Shown here one piece after another: positions 34,701 through 45,401 of a DNA stretch of 64,000 bases. Origin of the DNA: Schistosoma mansoni (Eukaryota; Platyhelminthes; Trematoda; Strigeidida; Schistosomatidae); NCBI RefSeq assembly GCF_000237925.1, contig NC_031495.1:2124407-2188406 (forward strand), given 5' to 3'. The position numbers and the translations under genes are program-made. Below the pieces are notes generated by a model, which searched no databases, was not told the origin of the DNA, and was given only the letters and a program-made list of their open reading frames with translations. Position 1 is the stretch's first letter; every line of letters begins with the position of its first letter.

Positions 34701-37700
34701 TACCGCAACACAAACTGACTAAAGTTAGAAATATGAGCAGTTAAGTTCTGACTCAGTTGTTTCTATAGTATCGTGCTCCCTGTTATATATGTCCTAGGCT
34801 CAACTTGATGTAGGTTGTCGATAGCGCCCTCATTGTTAATGATTTCTGTTATATACTAGGGAAGAAGTAAGTGCGGATAACTTACGGGACCTATTATTGG
34901 ACTATTATTCTATGTATATTCCTATTGTATAACTATTCAGTAACCAGATTATCTATATCTATATTCATCTTATTGTAAGCTTCATTTTGACCTATTGATT
35001 ATTATTATATGATTTACTGTTCCTATGTTATGCTTAGTTTATTGATTATTGTCTCCCACGCTTACAGCCTCATTTGGCTTGGTTTTGTACAAATATTATT
35101 TTCTATTTCATGGTGTGATGTGGTCTGTCTGTCTGATATATAAACAAAGTATGCTTGAAATAAACGATTCATATTGCCTAGGCTGCTATTGGTGTTCTGG
35201 ACTCAAGTGGACGGGCTAGGCGGATTAAGGACCAATAAGGACGCTAGATTATTCATTCTAATCGAACGTCATTGTCACAGTGTGAAGGTCGCGGAAGTCG
35301 TATTCTATTGGTGGGTAGTTTACGCGAATTACGTCCTTGTTTGATTCGTAAGGTCATAACAAATTAGCGACGACCTTGATCAAGACATAACAATTGGCGA
35401 CGGCTAGGTCAATTCATAACAATTTCCATTTCAGCACGAAACGGTTGTTTGGTGTTATCTGGTGTTCATTGGTTTTACAATTGATCCTAATTCATACTAA
35501 AAATACCTTTAAAACAATGCAAACTCATTAATAAAAACCACCTTAGGAAGTACTATTTCTATCAATTATCTATTTAAAATTGTTTGTACATAATATTATT
35601 TCTACATTTTTATGTTTGCTTGCAGAACCGACAATGTGAACAAACAGGCCACTGTCCTGAAGGTAAATTACCGACTAGTATTTTTTTAGCTGCATATAAC
35701 TAAGTTTATTTTATAGACAGATTTATTTAAACTAAACTTTTTCCAGTTGGATAATCATCAGTTTACCACCTTATTCACTCAATAATTAAACACTTCATAT
35801 ATGCAGATGACTATTGAATAAATTCAGTCTTTTTCCAAGAAACGCTTTGTCACTCAAAATACGTCGAAGACTTTTTCTCTACTCTTAACCAAACAGACCT
35901 ATGCCTTCTGGATACTATTGTACAGCAGTCTAAGAATTTTCGAGTAAAGGACCAACTCTGTAAAAGTAAAGCAAAGTTCTTATTTATAAAAGCATATCTG
36001 TAGGAAACCAATTGGAAATAAAACAAATAGACCGACCGTTGCTGCTACCTTGACGTGGTGGTCGGGCTTGCCTATTGTGATGAGTCAGTCGAGCTATACT
36101 GGCTGGAACAATCGTTCCTCAAAGTCCTACCATGCCAGGCAGGTCGTTTGAAGAGCGGTAAGACTAAAAGCAGCAAACCCAAGGTCCGAAGGCAAAGTCG
36201 TACTGCTGACTGTACAGAGGTGTGACGGCAGTAAGGTGTTTCCTTCAGACAACCAGCATAACAGTGATGATGCCTTCCCACAAGGAGGGGTGGGGTTAGA
36301 AAAGGTCAATCCTAAAAATGTACAGCTCGCCTTATCCCATGGATATCCGTCTCCAGCGGTAAGGTCCCAACAAGTACGGAGCTAACACAAAAATTACCCA
36401 CAAAAAGGTCATGTGTGACCGACCTCAAGCAGTTGTCCCTTGGGCATTGCGATCAGGCTCTCAGGTCAATAAGACCACTTCTAATCCAATTTTCTTTTCA
36501 GGTACCTCTAGAAGAAACCTTCTAGGGGCAGCCGGGAAGTGAAAACTACCCTCACACCACTAACAGCACTCAAGATTACTGTATTCATAATCAATCTCCT
36601 TCTCCAATTCCTATTATTCCTCCAACCTCGACTTTCAACACTAAACTTCCTCGTTCGGTTTCCTCCTCAAGTGTCACCATGGCCAACGATTCTAGTGAGC
36701 GAAACGCTGTCCCAGGTATACTAAAACCTCGCTCCAAACTACACATTGGAGCCTTCAACGTACGTACTCAAAGTCAATTCGGTCAACAGGCCTCCTTGGC
36801 TAAAACCCTAGAATCTCGTACCATCGATGTATGCTGTGTCTCCGAAACGCGCATACAGGATCCTAGTGTGGTCATTCACTTGACCTCACCTCGCCAAAAT
36901 GGACAGCCAACGAAATACACCCTCCGTGTATCTGGCGACCCGTTGGCTAGTTCTCGTGGACTTGCAGGCGTAGGCATAGCACTAAGTACAAGGGCAGAAC
37001 AGGCACTACTAGAATGGATCCCCGTTAACAGTCGCTTGTGTGCTGTCCGGCTAAATGGCTCCGTAAGAACTCGGAAGGATAGGGACACACGTCGTTATCT
37101 TTTCGTCGTCTCTGCCTACGCTCTCACTGACTGCAGCCCAGATGAACTCGAAGATGACTTTTACAGAAAGCTTTCTGAACTTCAAAAAGCTAAACGCTCA
37201 GACGTATTACTCGTTGCAGGTGACTTTAATGATCAAGTAGGTAGCTTAAACCAAACAGAAAGACTTTTAGGTGGGTATTTTAGTATTCCAGCTCAGCGAA
37301 CAGATAATAGTGATCGTCTGTCGCAACTATGCTCAGACAATCGTTTATTTTTAGCAAGCACTAACTTTAAGCATAAGGAGAGACATCGTCTAACATGGCG
37401 ACCACCTGCACCAAATCAACGATGGACTCAAATAGACCATATTGTTATCAGTCATCGTTGGAGAGGCTCGATAGAAGATTGTCGCTCGTATTGGAATACT
37501 TGTTTAGACTCTGATCACTTTTTAATACGAGCGCACATTTGTCTGCGCCTCAATGGACGCAGGAAAAGTACACTAAGAAGACTCATTAGGATTGAACTGG
37601 AGGACGAGAAAGCCAAATGCGAATTCCAGAAACAACTGAGTTCACATCTAGGCAGTTCTGTAAACGAGACTGACCCAGATGTTGCTTAGGAAGATATACA

Positions 37701-40700
37701 AACAGCTGTGGAAACAGCAGTAACATCTATTAGTAATTCAAACCAAAGGGTTACAAAAAACCAATGGATTTCTTCCAAGTCTATTGCACTGATGGACTCT
37801 CATAAACATCCCATCAGATTCTGAACACGACGAAGAGTGAAAACAAATCAGATCTACGTTAACCAAAAGTCTAGGGAACGATCGTGAGCAGTAGTGGGCA
37901 ACTAAAGCAAAAGAGGTGGGAAAGACAGATGACATCGTCCTGTTTGGTGAAGACGCTGGCAAAATGCAGTCTTCTGTTAGCACTGTGTAACAATGCCAAG
38001 ATGTTTGGAATGAGTTTCTCCCCCTCTAAATGCAAGTTAGTGCTTCAGAGCTGACTTGCGTCAACACCTGAACTAAGGATAGGGAGTGAATCAGTCGAAC
38101 GCGTTGACAACTTCATTTATCTTGGGAGTCTGATCAGTCATAATGGGTTGGTGTCTGACGAAATCTCAGCATGCATTCAAAAAGCTGGTTTGGATTTTAC
38201 CAAATTACGTCACCTATGGCGAAGACGAGATATTCGTCTATCAATTAAGGGACGAGTATACTGCGCAGCAGTTCGCTCTGTCCTACTTCGCAGCTGCTAA
38301 ACGTGGCTATTAAGGGTATAAGATACTCGTAAGTTACTAATATTTGACTACAGATGTCTTAGAAATATTGCTCGCATCTACTGGGATCACCGGGTAGGTA
38401 ATAGTGAGGTTAGACACAGGGTATTAGGAAATGATGGTAAATCAGTTGATGAGGCGATGAATCTTCATCGACTGAGATGGTTGGGCCACTTGTTACGTAT
38501 GCCGGAACACCGATTACCACGACGCGCAATGCTGACTAGTGTAGGGGATGGTCGGAAGAGAATTAGGGGCGGTCAAACCAAAACGTGGCATCAGTGTTTG
38601 AAGTTAATAACTGCTGGTCTGAGCCATGTTGGTAGATGCAGACTGTTTGGTTGGGGTTCGCGTGACTATCGTAACCAATGGTTGGAGACTCTGTGTGACA
38701 TAGCTCAGGATCGATCACAATGGCGTAGGTGTATACACTCTTTATCTTCCCTTAAACCTTGAGATTAAAGTTGCTTCATAACATTTTTCCTTCCTATACT
38801 ATATTCTTATATACAACCTTTCTTTATATCCTACCACCACTAAATTAACTACTATGAATTCGGTGTTCATCTTGTTGTGCTAACGAGGTATGGCAACTTG
38901 GACCGATGCATATATGTGCCTGGTCCTACGTTGTAGCTGACTGACTGACTGAAAACAAATAGACAGCTCCGATGGAAATTGGTGGACCAGCCAATTAAGA
39001 TAATCACTACTTACGGCTTTTGACTCTGCTAAGAATGCTAATATGAATCTACTTTAGCAGGTTCACACACGTTGTTAAGCGTATCAGTGTTCTCACTATA
39101 GATGGGGTTAAACTACAGTTCAACGTCGGAAACCTGTCGAAGGACCCATGTTGCATCACCTTAGGAATCTTGACTTTCCTCTGTGCACTGCTTCTAAGTG
39201 CTGGGTGGTGATATACTCCAAGTGACGAAACACTATTCAGTACCATTTCTATCCTTTCCCGAAACTGGGATGTTTAGCACTTAAGACTAGTGATACGAAA
39301 TCACTTCCAAAAGCTCCAAACCTCTACCTAGTTTCGCAGTCTATCTGGCTGATAATATAACGTCTAAATAATTCTTGTTTTTCTCTCCTTACCGAAATCA
39401 ATCATAGCCTAGTCAATTTTGCCAATATCCAAAAGCTCTAGTTTCATTTTCTATTTTGGGCAACTAGAAATAAGTGAAAGCCAATTCAACAGTTTTTGCT
39501 TCAACTATTCTTTTATTCCAGTCTGATGAGCTGAGAATCGGTCACATTTCTACCTCCTCCCCGAACAGTATTGGATAACTTTTTTACTCGGATCTCCTTG
39601 ATAAAATTAGGATCGATTTCTAGTGTTACATGTCACTGCTGCCATTTATCATCTTCATTGCTTTCTTTCTCCATGACCATTGGAAAAGTGTTCTGTTTGT
39701 TTACATTTAATTTGATCCCGAGTCGACAATCGGGCAAAGTCTTCACTCATTTTTTTTAATTCCAGTAAAATTAAGCATCCAATAAAAGTTTTAAACCACA
39801 TATTCAGTCTATTTATTAATTTACACATATGGTTCTCTTATACTATTTGCACACAGATCAATAATACTATAAGGAATCATAGTTATGTAGTTCCACATAA
39901 TTTTAATTTTATATGAAAAATATATAGAATTAATTTTAAGATATTTTTTTATTCAGTATGATCATGAAAGTAACATGTTATATCTTGAGGCCGAGTGGAT
40001 GTCTTGCTAACGTATGACGTGATAAGACCATCAATCAGAGAGCAGCAAATTATCGATTGGAACAGTGACACACGAAACCGTACGAGCAGTCTAGAGTGCT
40101 AATCGGTCCTGCTTTCTGCCTAGTCCAGCCAGTTAAGTCCAGAATACCGATAACAGCCTCTGTGGTATGAATCATTGTATTTCAAACATACTGAGTTTAT
40201 ATACCAAACAGACCACATCGTACCAATAAAATAGGATACAACATTTGTACAAGATTCAGCCAATTGTGTCTGTGAATATGGGAGGCAGCAATTAATAGAC
40301 TAGGGATAACTCAAGAGTGGTAAATCGTACAATAATAGTCTACAAGTCAAAATAAAGCTTATAATAAGGGGAACATGAGTATGAATAGTTTAGTTATTTA
40401 GCAATTATACGATAAAAAATATATGCATTATATTGGTCCATAAATGGATCTCAAAGTTACCATTCACTATTGTTATCGGGATATAACAACACAATTAGGA
40501 TTTATTTAATAGTATCATTTGGGTTTTCTTGAGTTTTCGTGTTGCTAAGAAATTTTTGTTCGATCGAACTCTATGTTTCACATATTACACAAAATCCCCC
40601 TAATCGTCAAAGTTTCCTTTCTATCTCAATTTCCTCGTTGACATTAAAATGTAAATACATGAATTTATGAAATAAACAGCATTCACAGTTCGACCTGCAA

Positions 40701-43697
40701 AAATCTTTCACAAAAGATAATCACGATATAACAGTATAGAAAACATATTTCAAGTGTTTAATAAGGAAAAAAGTAGTTCCAACGTGTTAATCAAATCAGA
40801 TAAATAATAATGAAATAAATTTTCTACAGAGAAATACCAATTGAATTTGAATGAAGTATTATACAAAGAAGTAGTGTGGTGTGGTCTACTTATATCCATA
40901 TAAGTAGTATATGGTGAGGGTCAGACATAGAATGTATTTTGGCAGAAGACCGATAAGGAAAGAACTGAAATGAAATGCAATTGGTAGGAAAATACACAAA
41001 CAATTAAATTAGAAAAGATGGAGTGATATTTACAGAAGGGACAGTGAACATTGAGACAATCGGTTATTTTGCAAATTATAGATCAGAAGGGGTTTTGTGG
41101 AGAATTTAGTATTTTCATAGTTGAAATCATGAGTCATTTGAAGCTAGACCACCATCGAAAACCTGGAAGCACTGGACGGCCGTTTCGTCCTATTATGGGA
41201 CTCCTCAGCAGTGCGCAACCACGAANNNNNNNNNNNNNNNNNNNNNNNNNNNNNNNNNNNNNNNNNNNNNNNNNNNNNNNNNNNNNNNNNNNNNNNNNNN
41301 NNNNNNNNNNNNNNNNNNNNNNNNNNNNNNNNNNNNNNNNNNNNNNNNNNNNNNNNNNNNNNNNNNNNNNNNNNNNNNNNNNNNNNNNNNNNNNNNNNNN
41401 NNNNNNNNNNNNNNNNNNNNNNNNNTTTCCAACTCCCCTAGGTGGACTCGCCTTGTCCACCAACCCGGTTAAAGCGCCGGACATTCGCTTTTCGTCCTCT
41501 CACTTTTGTGAATAACACCCCCGCCACGAGAAGGCAGTGAGTAGGACTTCCCTGGCAGAGGCTATATACGCGTGGCCATGTGAGAGCATTTGGAGAGGGA
41601 GAGTGGACTCTCCCCACTCTCGGCCGTACCAGGGCATTTTGGGGGCTTTGTTTACCTTTATGTTATTCCTTAAAAATTAACATTTGTTATTAAATATTAC
41701 GTAATAATCTATTTCAGCATCCATCATACGACAGTCTTTATTAATTCTGAACAGCATTATAAGTTAAAAATGTGCTAATACGGTTTCTATCTACGGACGT
41801 TCTCCATTCAGAAAATTTCAAGTTTAATGTCTTTAATTAAATATTGTTCAGAATTAATGTTTATTCTTTGCATTGTTTCTGTTTGTTTTCAGCGTACACG
41901 ATGCAGTGCTGATGGTGATTGTCCTGAAGGCAAGTTTCTATTTTTCAAATATTAATTCTTTAAATTAATTAGTTGATCAAGTTGTTAAAAAGGCATATTT
42001 TCATTTTCAAACGAAATGATACTCTTGTTACTCGACACAACTCGTCACCCAATTTAACAATCAAAGACATTACCCTTAAGGTATGCTGGCGGTGACTGAT
42101 TTCTTATAGGACTGATATATTTCCATAGATTATTAACTTTTATTATATTTATCTAATCTTCAGTTCCGATCAAACTAAAGTATCGGCCACTAGTTTAAAC
42201 AAATGTGTTTCTGTGTAGCGAGAATAAATGCTAATCGATTCGTTTCTGTAGGCGGATCATTTTCTAATTTCACGAAGAAAGTATCTCAATGGAGTGGACT
42301 TAATAGTGACTGCATAATAAGACCATACAGCTGTCTATAAAATTTGTTTTTAAATTAAAAATGTGCATTCATTGTACATCCGAGGATTAAATCTTTTCAT
42401 CTGGCAACAGGACATATAAGAGTCATTAAGAGTTCTGTTCTCTCTCACTTGATGGGTACAGGACATCACATTGGCTTGAATAAGACTTTTAAGGTTATCC
42501 ACCATATTCCATCAAATTCACCACGTGGTTAACGAGTTTGTCTGTTCCATATTGCGGAAGCTATCGGAATTCGTGTTCACAAACGTAACCTCTGCGTCCA
42601 AAAGACGTTTGTACAACCACTCTCTCGGTAATAGGTATAGTAGTGAGCTTTCAGCTGAATTTTCAATAAGTACCTTCTTTCAGAAATATTCAAACAATTT
42701 TCCAATTTCCTCCACTTTTGTATTTTTACATATTCTCAACATCCGTATTTTGATTCTTGTTATAATACTATAATACTGACCTTCCAGAGTATTTTGTTAT
42801 TTCTTTTTATATTATCAGAATGGGGATTAATAGAGATTGTAGTTATTTAATAGTTGAATTCATAAGTCGATTTAGTGTAGACCACGATGGTAAACCTGGA
42901 AGCACGTGGGACTCGAACCCCTAGGACCTTTGGTCTCGCGCGCAGTGTAGCAAATGTTTGATTTTTAGAATAATTTGATTGTTATAATCCCCTTTCTTTC
43001 AATTACTCAATATTTTTTGTAATCGATGCGAAATTTTCTGATTATTACATTGGTCAACTACTTGATGAGCATTATTTCGTTGATGTAAATCATACGTATG
43101 TATGCATTTGTGTAGAGCCGTGATGAAAAACTAATTGAAAAGAGATTTCTCCGTTCTGTCAACTAAGTTTTATTTTTATGTTTCCTTCAGTGAGCTGATA
43201 ATTTATATCTTAATATCATAACTGAAGTATCATTCTCATCTCAAACTTTAAGTGTTACATACACTTGACACCGGCAGATTATGAATGTATGACACTTGGT
43301 TGAGTTAGTGGTACTCGATGTCCAACTACTGATTGAATCTCACTTTCCTCTACTTTAAACTCTGGAACTGGGTACCATCACTTCCCATCACATCTAAAGC
43401 CGGGAGTACATGAATTTCTACTTAGTAAATATGTTAAGAGAAGACTACACCAGTTTTCGGTTATTTGTATTAAAATATTATATACATTTCGGTTGTATTC
43501 TCAGTTCCTGGTTTCTTTTTTTCATAGGTCAAATGTGTAAGGAACGTCGTCACGGAAGAGGACGTAAACATCAAAATGGTGGTACTCTGCTAGCTTCCGG
43601 CAATTCATCTCCATCCTCTCATAGTGGACCAAAAGTTGGAAAGAAATTTTGTCGCGAGAGAAAAAATGGAGTACATAGAAGATCAGGACTCCCATAA
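28675..43697 (+). CDS. Secreted small cysteine-containing basic protein encoded by micro-exons (unrecognised family)
   Basis: Exons inferred from splice sites and phase: 28675-28778, 30150-30196 (47 nt), 32033-32082 (50 nt), then either 35626-35662 or 41893-41929 (37 nt each), then 43528-43697 with the stop. Each version gives 135 residues. Residues 1-21 (MGLWLQTLLVLLCTVVLVSS) form a clear signal peptide. An acidic stretch, then a furin-like basic cluster (R-R-S-H-R-R-R-R-K-H) at the end of exon 3, then C-x5-C-x5-C across the 37-nt exon and the last exon, and a basic Gly/Ser-rich tail with one more cysteine. The spacing recalls the first Dickkopf motif, but only four cysteines exist, so no family is claimed. 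Architecture resembles schistosome micro-exon genes (signal peptide exon, tiny central exons). Introns are filled with LTR, LINE and SINE copies. Confidence 0.75.
29775..30020 (-). mobile_element. Short CR1-type retroposon, variant copy
   Basis: About 245 bp sharing both ends with 32881-33415: ATTGGTACAAAAAGATA on the left, and CTCGGCCGTACCAAGCCATT followed by a G run on the right. The middle is shorter and different. It lies in intron 1 of the secreted gene. Confidence 0.6.
30150..30196 (+). CDS. Exon 2 (47 nt) of the secreted micro-exon gene
   Basis: Bounded by TTTTAACAG and GTAACA. Phase 2 in, phase 1 out. It reads S-Q-L-I-E-D-D-G-S-H-H-R-G-S-Q-F. Confidence 0.65.
31858..31930 (+). repeat. 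tRNA-like SINE head, decayed
   Basis: GTGGCTTGTTGGTTAAAAC resembles an A box and GGTTTGAATCCT a B box, about 30 bases apart. No hammerhead follows. It is probably an old tRNA-derived SINE rather than a tRNA gene. Confidence 0.4.
32033..32082 (+). CDS. Exon 3 (50 nt) of the secreted micro-exon gene
   Basis: Bounded by TTTACTGACAG and GTGAGT. Phase 1 in, phase 0 out. It reads D-D-S-S-T-G-E-R-R-S-H-R-R-R-R-K-H, a likely proprotein-convertase cleavage region. Confidence 0.75.
32881..33415 (-). mobile_element. Short CR1-type retroposon, copy with perfect target duplication
   Basis: A 535-bp element in intron 3 of the secreted gene, flanked by the perfect 12-bp duplication AAATCTGGAATG (32869-32880 and 33416-33427). 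On its sense (minus) strand it ends in a repeated AAATA tail. It is the same family as 17509-18020 and 41426-41650 and encodes no long protein. Confidence 0.82.
34085..34180 (+). mobile_element. LINE-2 3'-end relic
   Basis: Decayed match to the terminal non-coding part of LINE-2: TTTCATCTCGTTGCGCTAAT...GAACCGATGTACATACAT...GGTTCTACGTTGC. Very diverged. Confidence 0.5.
34781..35361 (+). mobile_element. LTR of family C (solo LTR or LTR fragment), fossil
   Basis: It begins TGTTATATATG and a terminal CATAACA lies at 35355-35361, giving about 580 bp. It has a TATATAAAC box near 35140 and an AATAAA at about 35160, as expected for U3-R-U5. Behind the end stands AATTAGCGACG and a second CATAACAATTGGCGACGG, resembling a primer-binding leader. 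Partial minus-strand relatives are at 5406-5655 and 40060-40345. No internal genes and no clear target duplication are seen. It lies in intron 3 of the secreted gene. Confidence 0.6.
35626..35662 (+). CDS. Exon 4a (37 nt), alternative to exon 4b
   Basis: Bounded by TGCTTGCAG and GTAAAT. Phase 0 in, phase 1 out. It reads N-R-Q-C-E-Q-T-G-H-C-P-E. Same length, phase and C-x5-C-P-E core as 41893-41929. Using both or neither breaks the frame of the last exon. Confidence 0.78.
36033..38951 (+). mobile_element. LINE-2, RTE-like non-LTR element with 13-bp target duplication
   Basis: It lies between exons 4a and 4b of the secreted gene and is flanked by the perfect duplication AAAACAAATAGAC (36020-36032, 38952-38964). 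An intact 336-codon frame (36679-37689) encodes the endonuclease: I-G-A-F-N-V-R-T near its start, V-C-C-V-S-E-T-R-I-Q-D, L-L-V-A-G-D-F-N-D-Q-V-G, and W-T-Q-I-D-H-I-V-I-S-H-R-W with L-D-S-D-H-F near its end. The RT domain is mostly missing: after about 37880 it resumes at D-D-I-V-L-F-G-E-D-A. The C-terminal region (38457-38762) reads HRLRWLGHLLRMPEHRLPRR. It ends in a CTGA tandem tail. It is internally deleted and frameshifted, so not autonomous. Confidence 0.88.
38965..40059. other. Intron sequence, no gene seen
   Basis: Part of the intron between exons 4a and 4b. AT-rich, with no recognised element. Confidence 0.35.
40060..40345 (-). mobile_element. LTR family C fragment
   Basis: Similar to 5406-5655 and to the reverse complement of part of 34781-35361. 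A GAGCAGTCTAGAG block and AATACCGATAACAGCC are landmarks. Fossil LTR piece only. Confidence 0.6.
40868..41100 (+). repeat. Dispersed repeat, copy 2
   Basis: Matches 22095-22300 in the same orientation. It is followed directly by the tail of a hammerhead SINE. Confidence 0.7.
41100..41225 (-). mobile_element. Hammerhead SINE, cut by assembly gap
   Basis: Minus-strand copy with tail (GACTCATGATTTCAAC reversed at 41118-41135) and a complete ribozyme at 41169-41214 (CTGAGGAG core, CGAAAC, GTC triplet). The tRNA-like head is lost in the gap. Confidence 0.85.
41226..41425. other. Assembly gap, 200 N
   Basis: Exactly 200 N between a hammerhead SINE and a CR1-type retroposon. The size is probably a placeholder. 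Confidence 0.95.
41426..41650 (-). mobile_element. Short CR1-type retroposon, 5' part
   Basis: Matches the corresponding part of 32881-33415 and 17509-18020: CTAGGTGGACTCG, GAGAAGGCAGTGAGTAGGAC, CTCTCGGCCGTACCAGGGCA. The other half is lost in the gap. Confidence 0.75.
41893..41929 (+). CDS. Exon 4b (37 nt), alternative to exon 4a, with a GC donor
   Basis: Acceptor TTTGTTTTCAG, donor AAG|GCAAGT (a GC-AG intron). Phase 0 in, phase 1 out. It reads R-T-R-C-S-A-D-G-D-C-P-E, so it keeps both cysteines and the last ten bases of exon 4a while changing most other residues. Confidence 0.75.
42845..42950 (-). mobile_element. Hammerhead-type SINE relic lacking the ribozyme
   Basis: Tail (AGACCACGATGGTAAACCTG) joined directly to a B-box region (GGACTCGAACCCC). 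The ribozyme segment between them is deleted. Confidence 0.55.
43528..43697 (+). CDS. Last exon of the secreted micro-exon gene
   Basis: Acceptor TTTCATAG, phase 1 in. It reads Q-M-C-K-E-R-R-H-G-R-G-R-K-H, then a Gly/Ser-rich run and K-F-C-R-E-R-K, stopping at 43697. Confidence 0.75.
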
Positions 43698-45401
43698 TTT
43701 GTATCAAGGAACGTTGTCATCGGTATTCAAAGGAACTTCATTTATACTAGTTTATACTATTCATATATATAAATATCTTAATTTTTCCTTATTTATTGTT
43801 TTCCTGTTTTTTTTTCTATAGAAATTTGTCAGTTCACCTTCGAAATAACTTTTATTCAAAAAGTATAAAACACTATACATTCACCCATTCATCCATATAT
43901 TCAATGTAATCCATTGCAAAAAAAAGTAATTTTACTTATTGTGTTTACAATCCTATTTCATGTTTTATCAATTCATTCAGCCATTAAGCATTTAACTCTT
44001 TATCTCCATTGCTCGACTTTACCCTTGCAATTTTACTCAGTTTTATTTTTGCTTGTTTTTGTCTATATTTTGCCTTAACTGATCTTTTTTCCATTGAAAC
44101 GTGTGTATGTGTGCACGTACGTAGTTTCGTTTCTTATATTTGGTTTTATTACAATTCTCAGTAATTCTCCATGGGAAATATAAATTATTCAATGTTACCA
44201 ATATAAAACATACACGATAATTCCTTGTTATTCATCTTCAATGTCTGTTCACTTATCATCTTCAAATTGTTTTCACTGCCACTTTTTATCTGGTCATGTA
44301 ACTACCGGTTATTATATTCAACGAAAGTTCCGAATAATTTGTCGTTTGTACTCGTCATGAATTAATCTCAATATGAGTATCACTGAAAACTAGGAGGCAT
44401 TAGACATACTACAGTGGTGCTCACCACCCATTTAGGGATTGAACCCATCAGATCTCGCACGGAACTCAGTCTTTAGAAGCAATGAGTTGGGGTGTAGTGG
44501 TGCAATTGCAGATTAAAAGAATTTGGAATGTCATGGCAATCATCTAATATCACTGGTAGCAACTTTCACTCTCTACATATCTGAACTCTACCAGTCACAA
44601 GTCTTTATTAGAGCTTCAGGTGTTTCTTGTAGTAAGTCACTTATGATCTGACTCTTATAGCTTGGTTGAAGGGGTTTTGTAGAGATTGGTTTACTTTGTC
44701 GGCTGTATTCGTCAGTGATACTCTGAATTCAATCGATACAACCTATAAATTATACCAATCTCAGAACTGCAACTAAACCTCTGATATATAAGGTAGTATC
44801 GTTGTATTAATGCATAGTTGTTGAATGATCTACGGCATTAACTAGTGTCTGTTGAAACATCATTTGAAAATCATGTAGTGGGTGGTTTCTGGTTGTACTA
44901 CTTACTCATCTTCACTATCAGTACGAATGAGCATGGGCTGATTTGTTTATTGTATTTATAAGACTACATAATGAATGTCAATATTTTTCACCATTAAATA
45001 ATTGATTTTTTATGTCATCAAATTATCATAGCGTTAATTTGGTTGTTGTACATAGAAATTGATCAATCCATATCATGAGGTATACTAAAGTTAACTATTC
45101 GAATGTATTATTGAATTAAACAACACAATGGTTCTGTGTCATGCCACGTCTGTCAGAATAACTTTGATATTTGGGTAGACATTACTTGTAATTGGATCCC
45201 TGTTTTAATTTAAAGTAAATTTAGAGTAAAATTGTAGTTTTCGTTTTTTTTTTTTGCAGTTATATACTTTAAAAAATGGATTCAAATGTTCAATAATAAA
45301 CTGCTTCAATGTTTTGATCCTGTATGGCTTTTACAACCTTTCCAAAATAGAAGGGAACTCTTAACCTGTTCAAATCTTATACTATATCTGCGTACAAATT
45401 T
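43698..45401. other. 3' flank of the secreted gene; no other gene
   Basis: Holds the 3' UTR. A tRNA-like antisense patch (GGGATTGAACCCATCAG, about 44430-44455) is a possible old SINE head. Otherwise AT-rich with nothing recognised. Confidence 0.35.

Noticed and set aside
36679-37689. Host endonuclease/exonuclease/phosphatase gene
   Set aside because: The 336-codon frame is the endonuclease domain of LINE-2: it lies inside an element with a 13-bp target duplication and a second copy exists at 45402-46522.
41051-41515. Reading frames spanning the N runs at 41226-41425, 45740-45939 and 48043-48242
   Set aside because: They are SINE, LINE or retroposon sequence joined through unknown bases, so the frames are artefacts.
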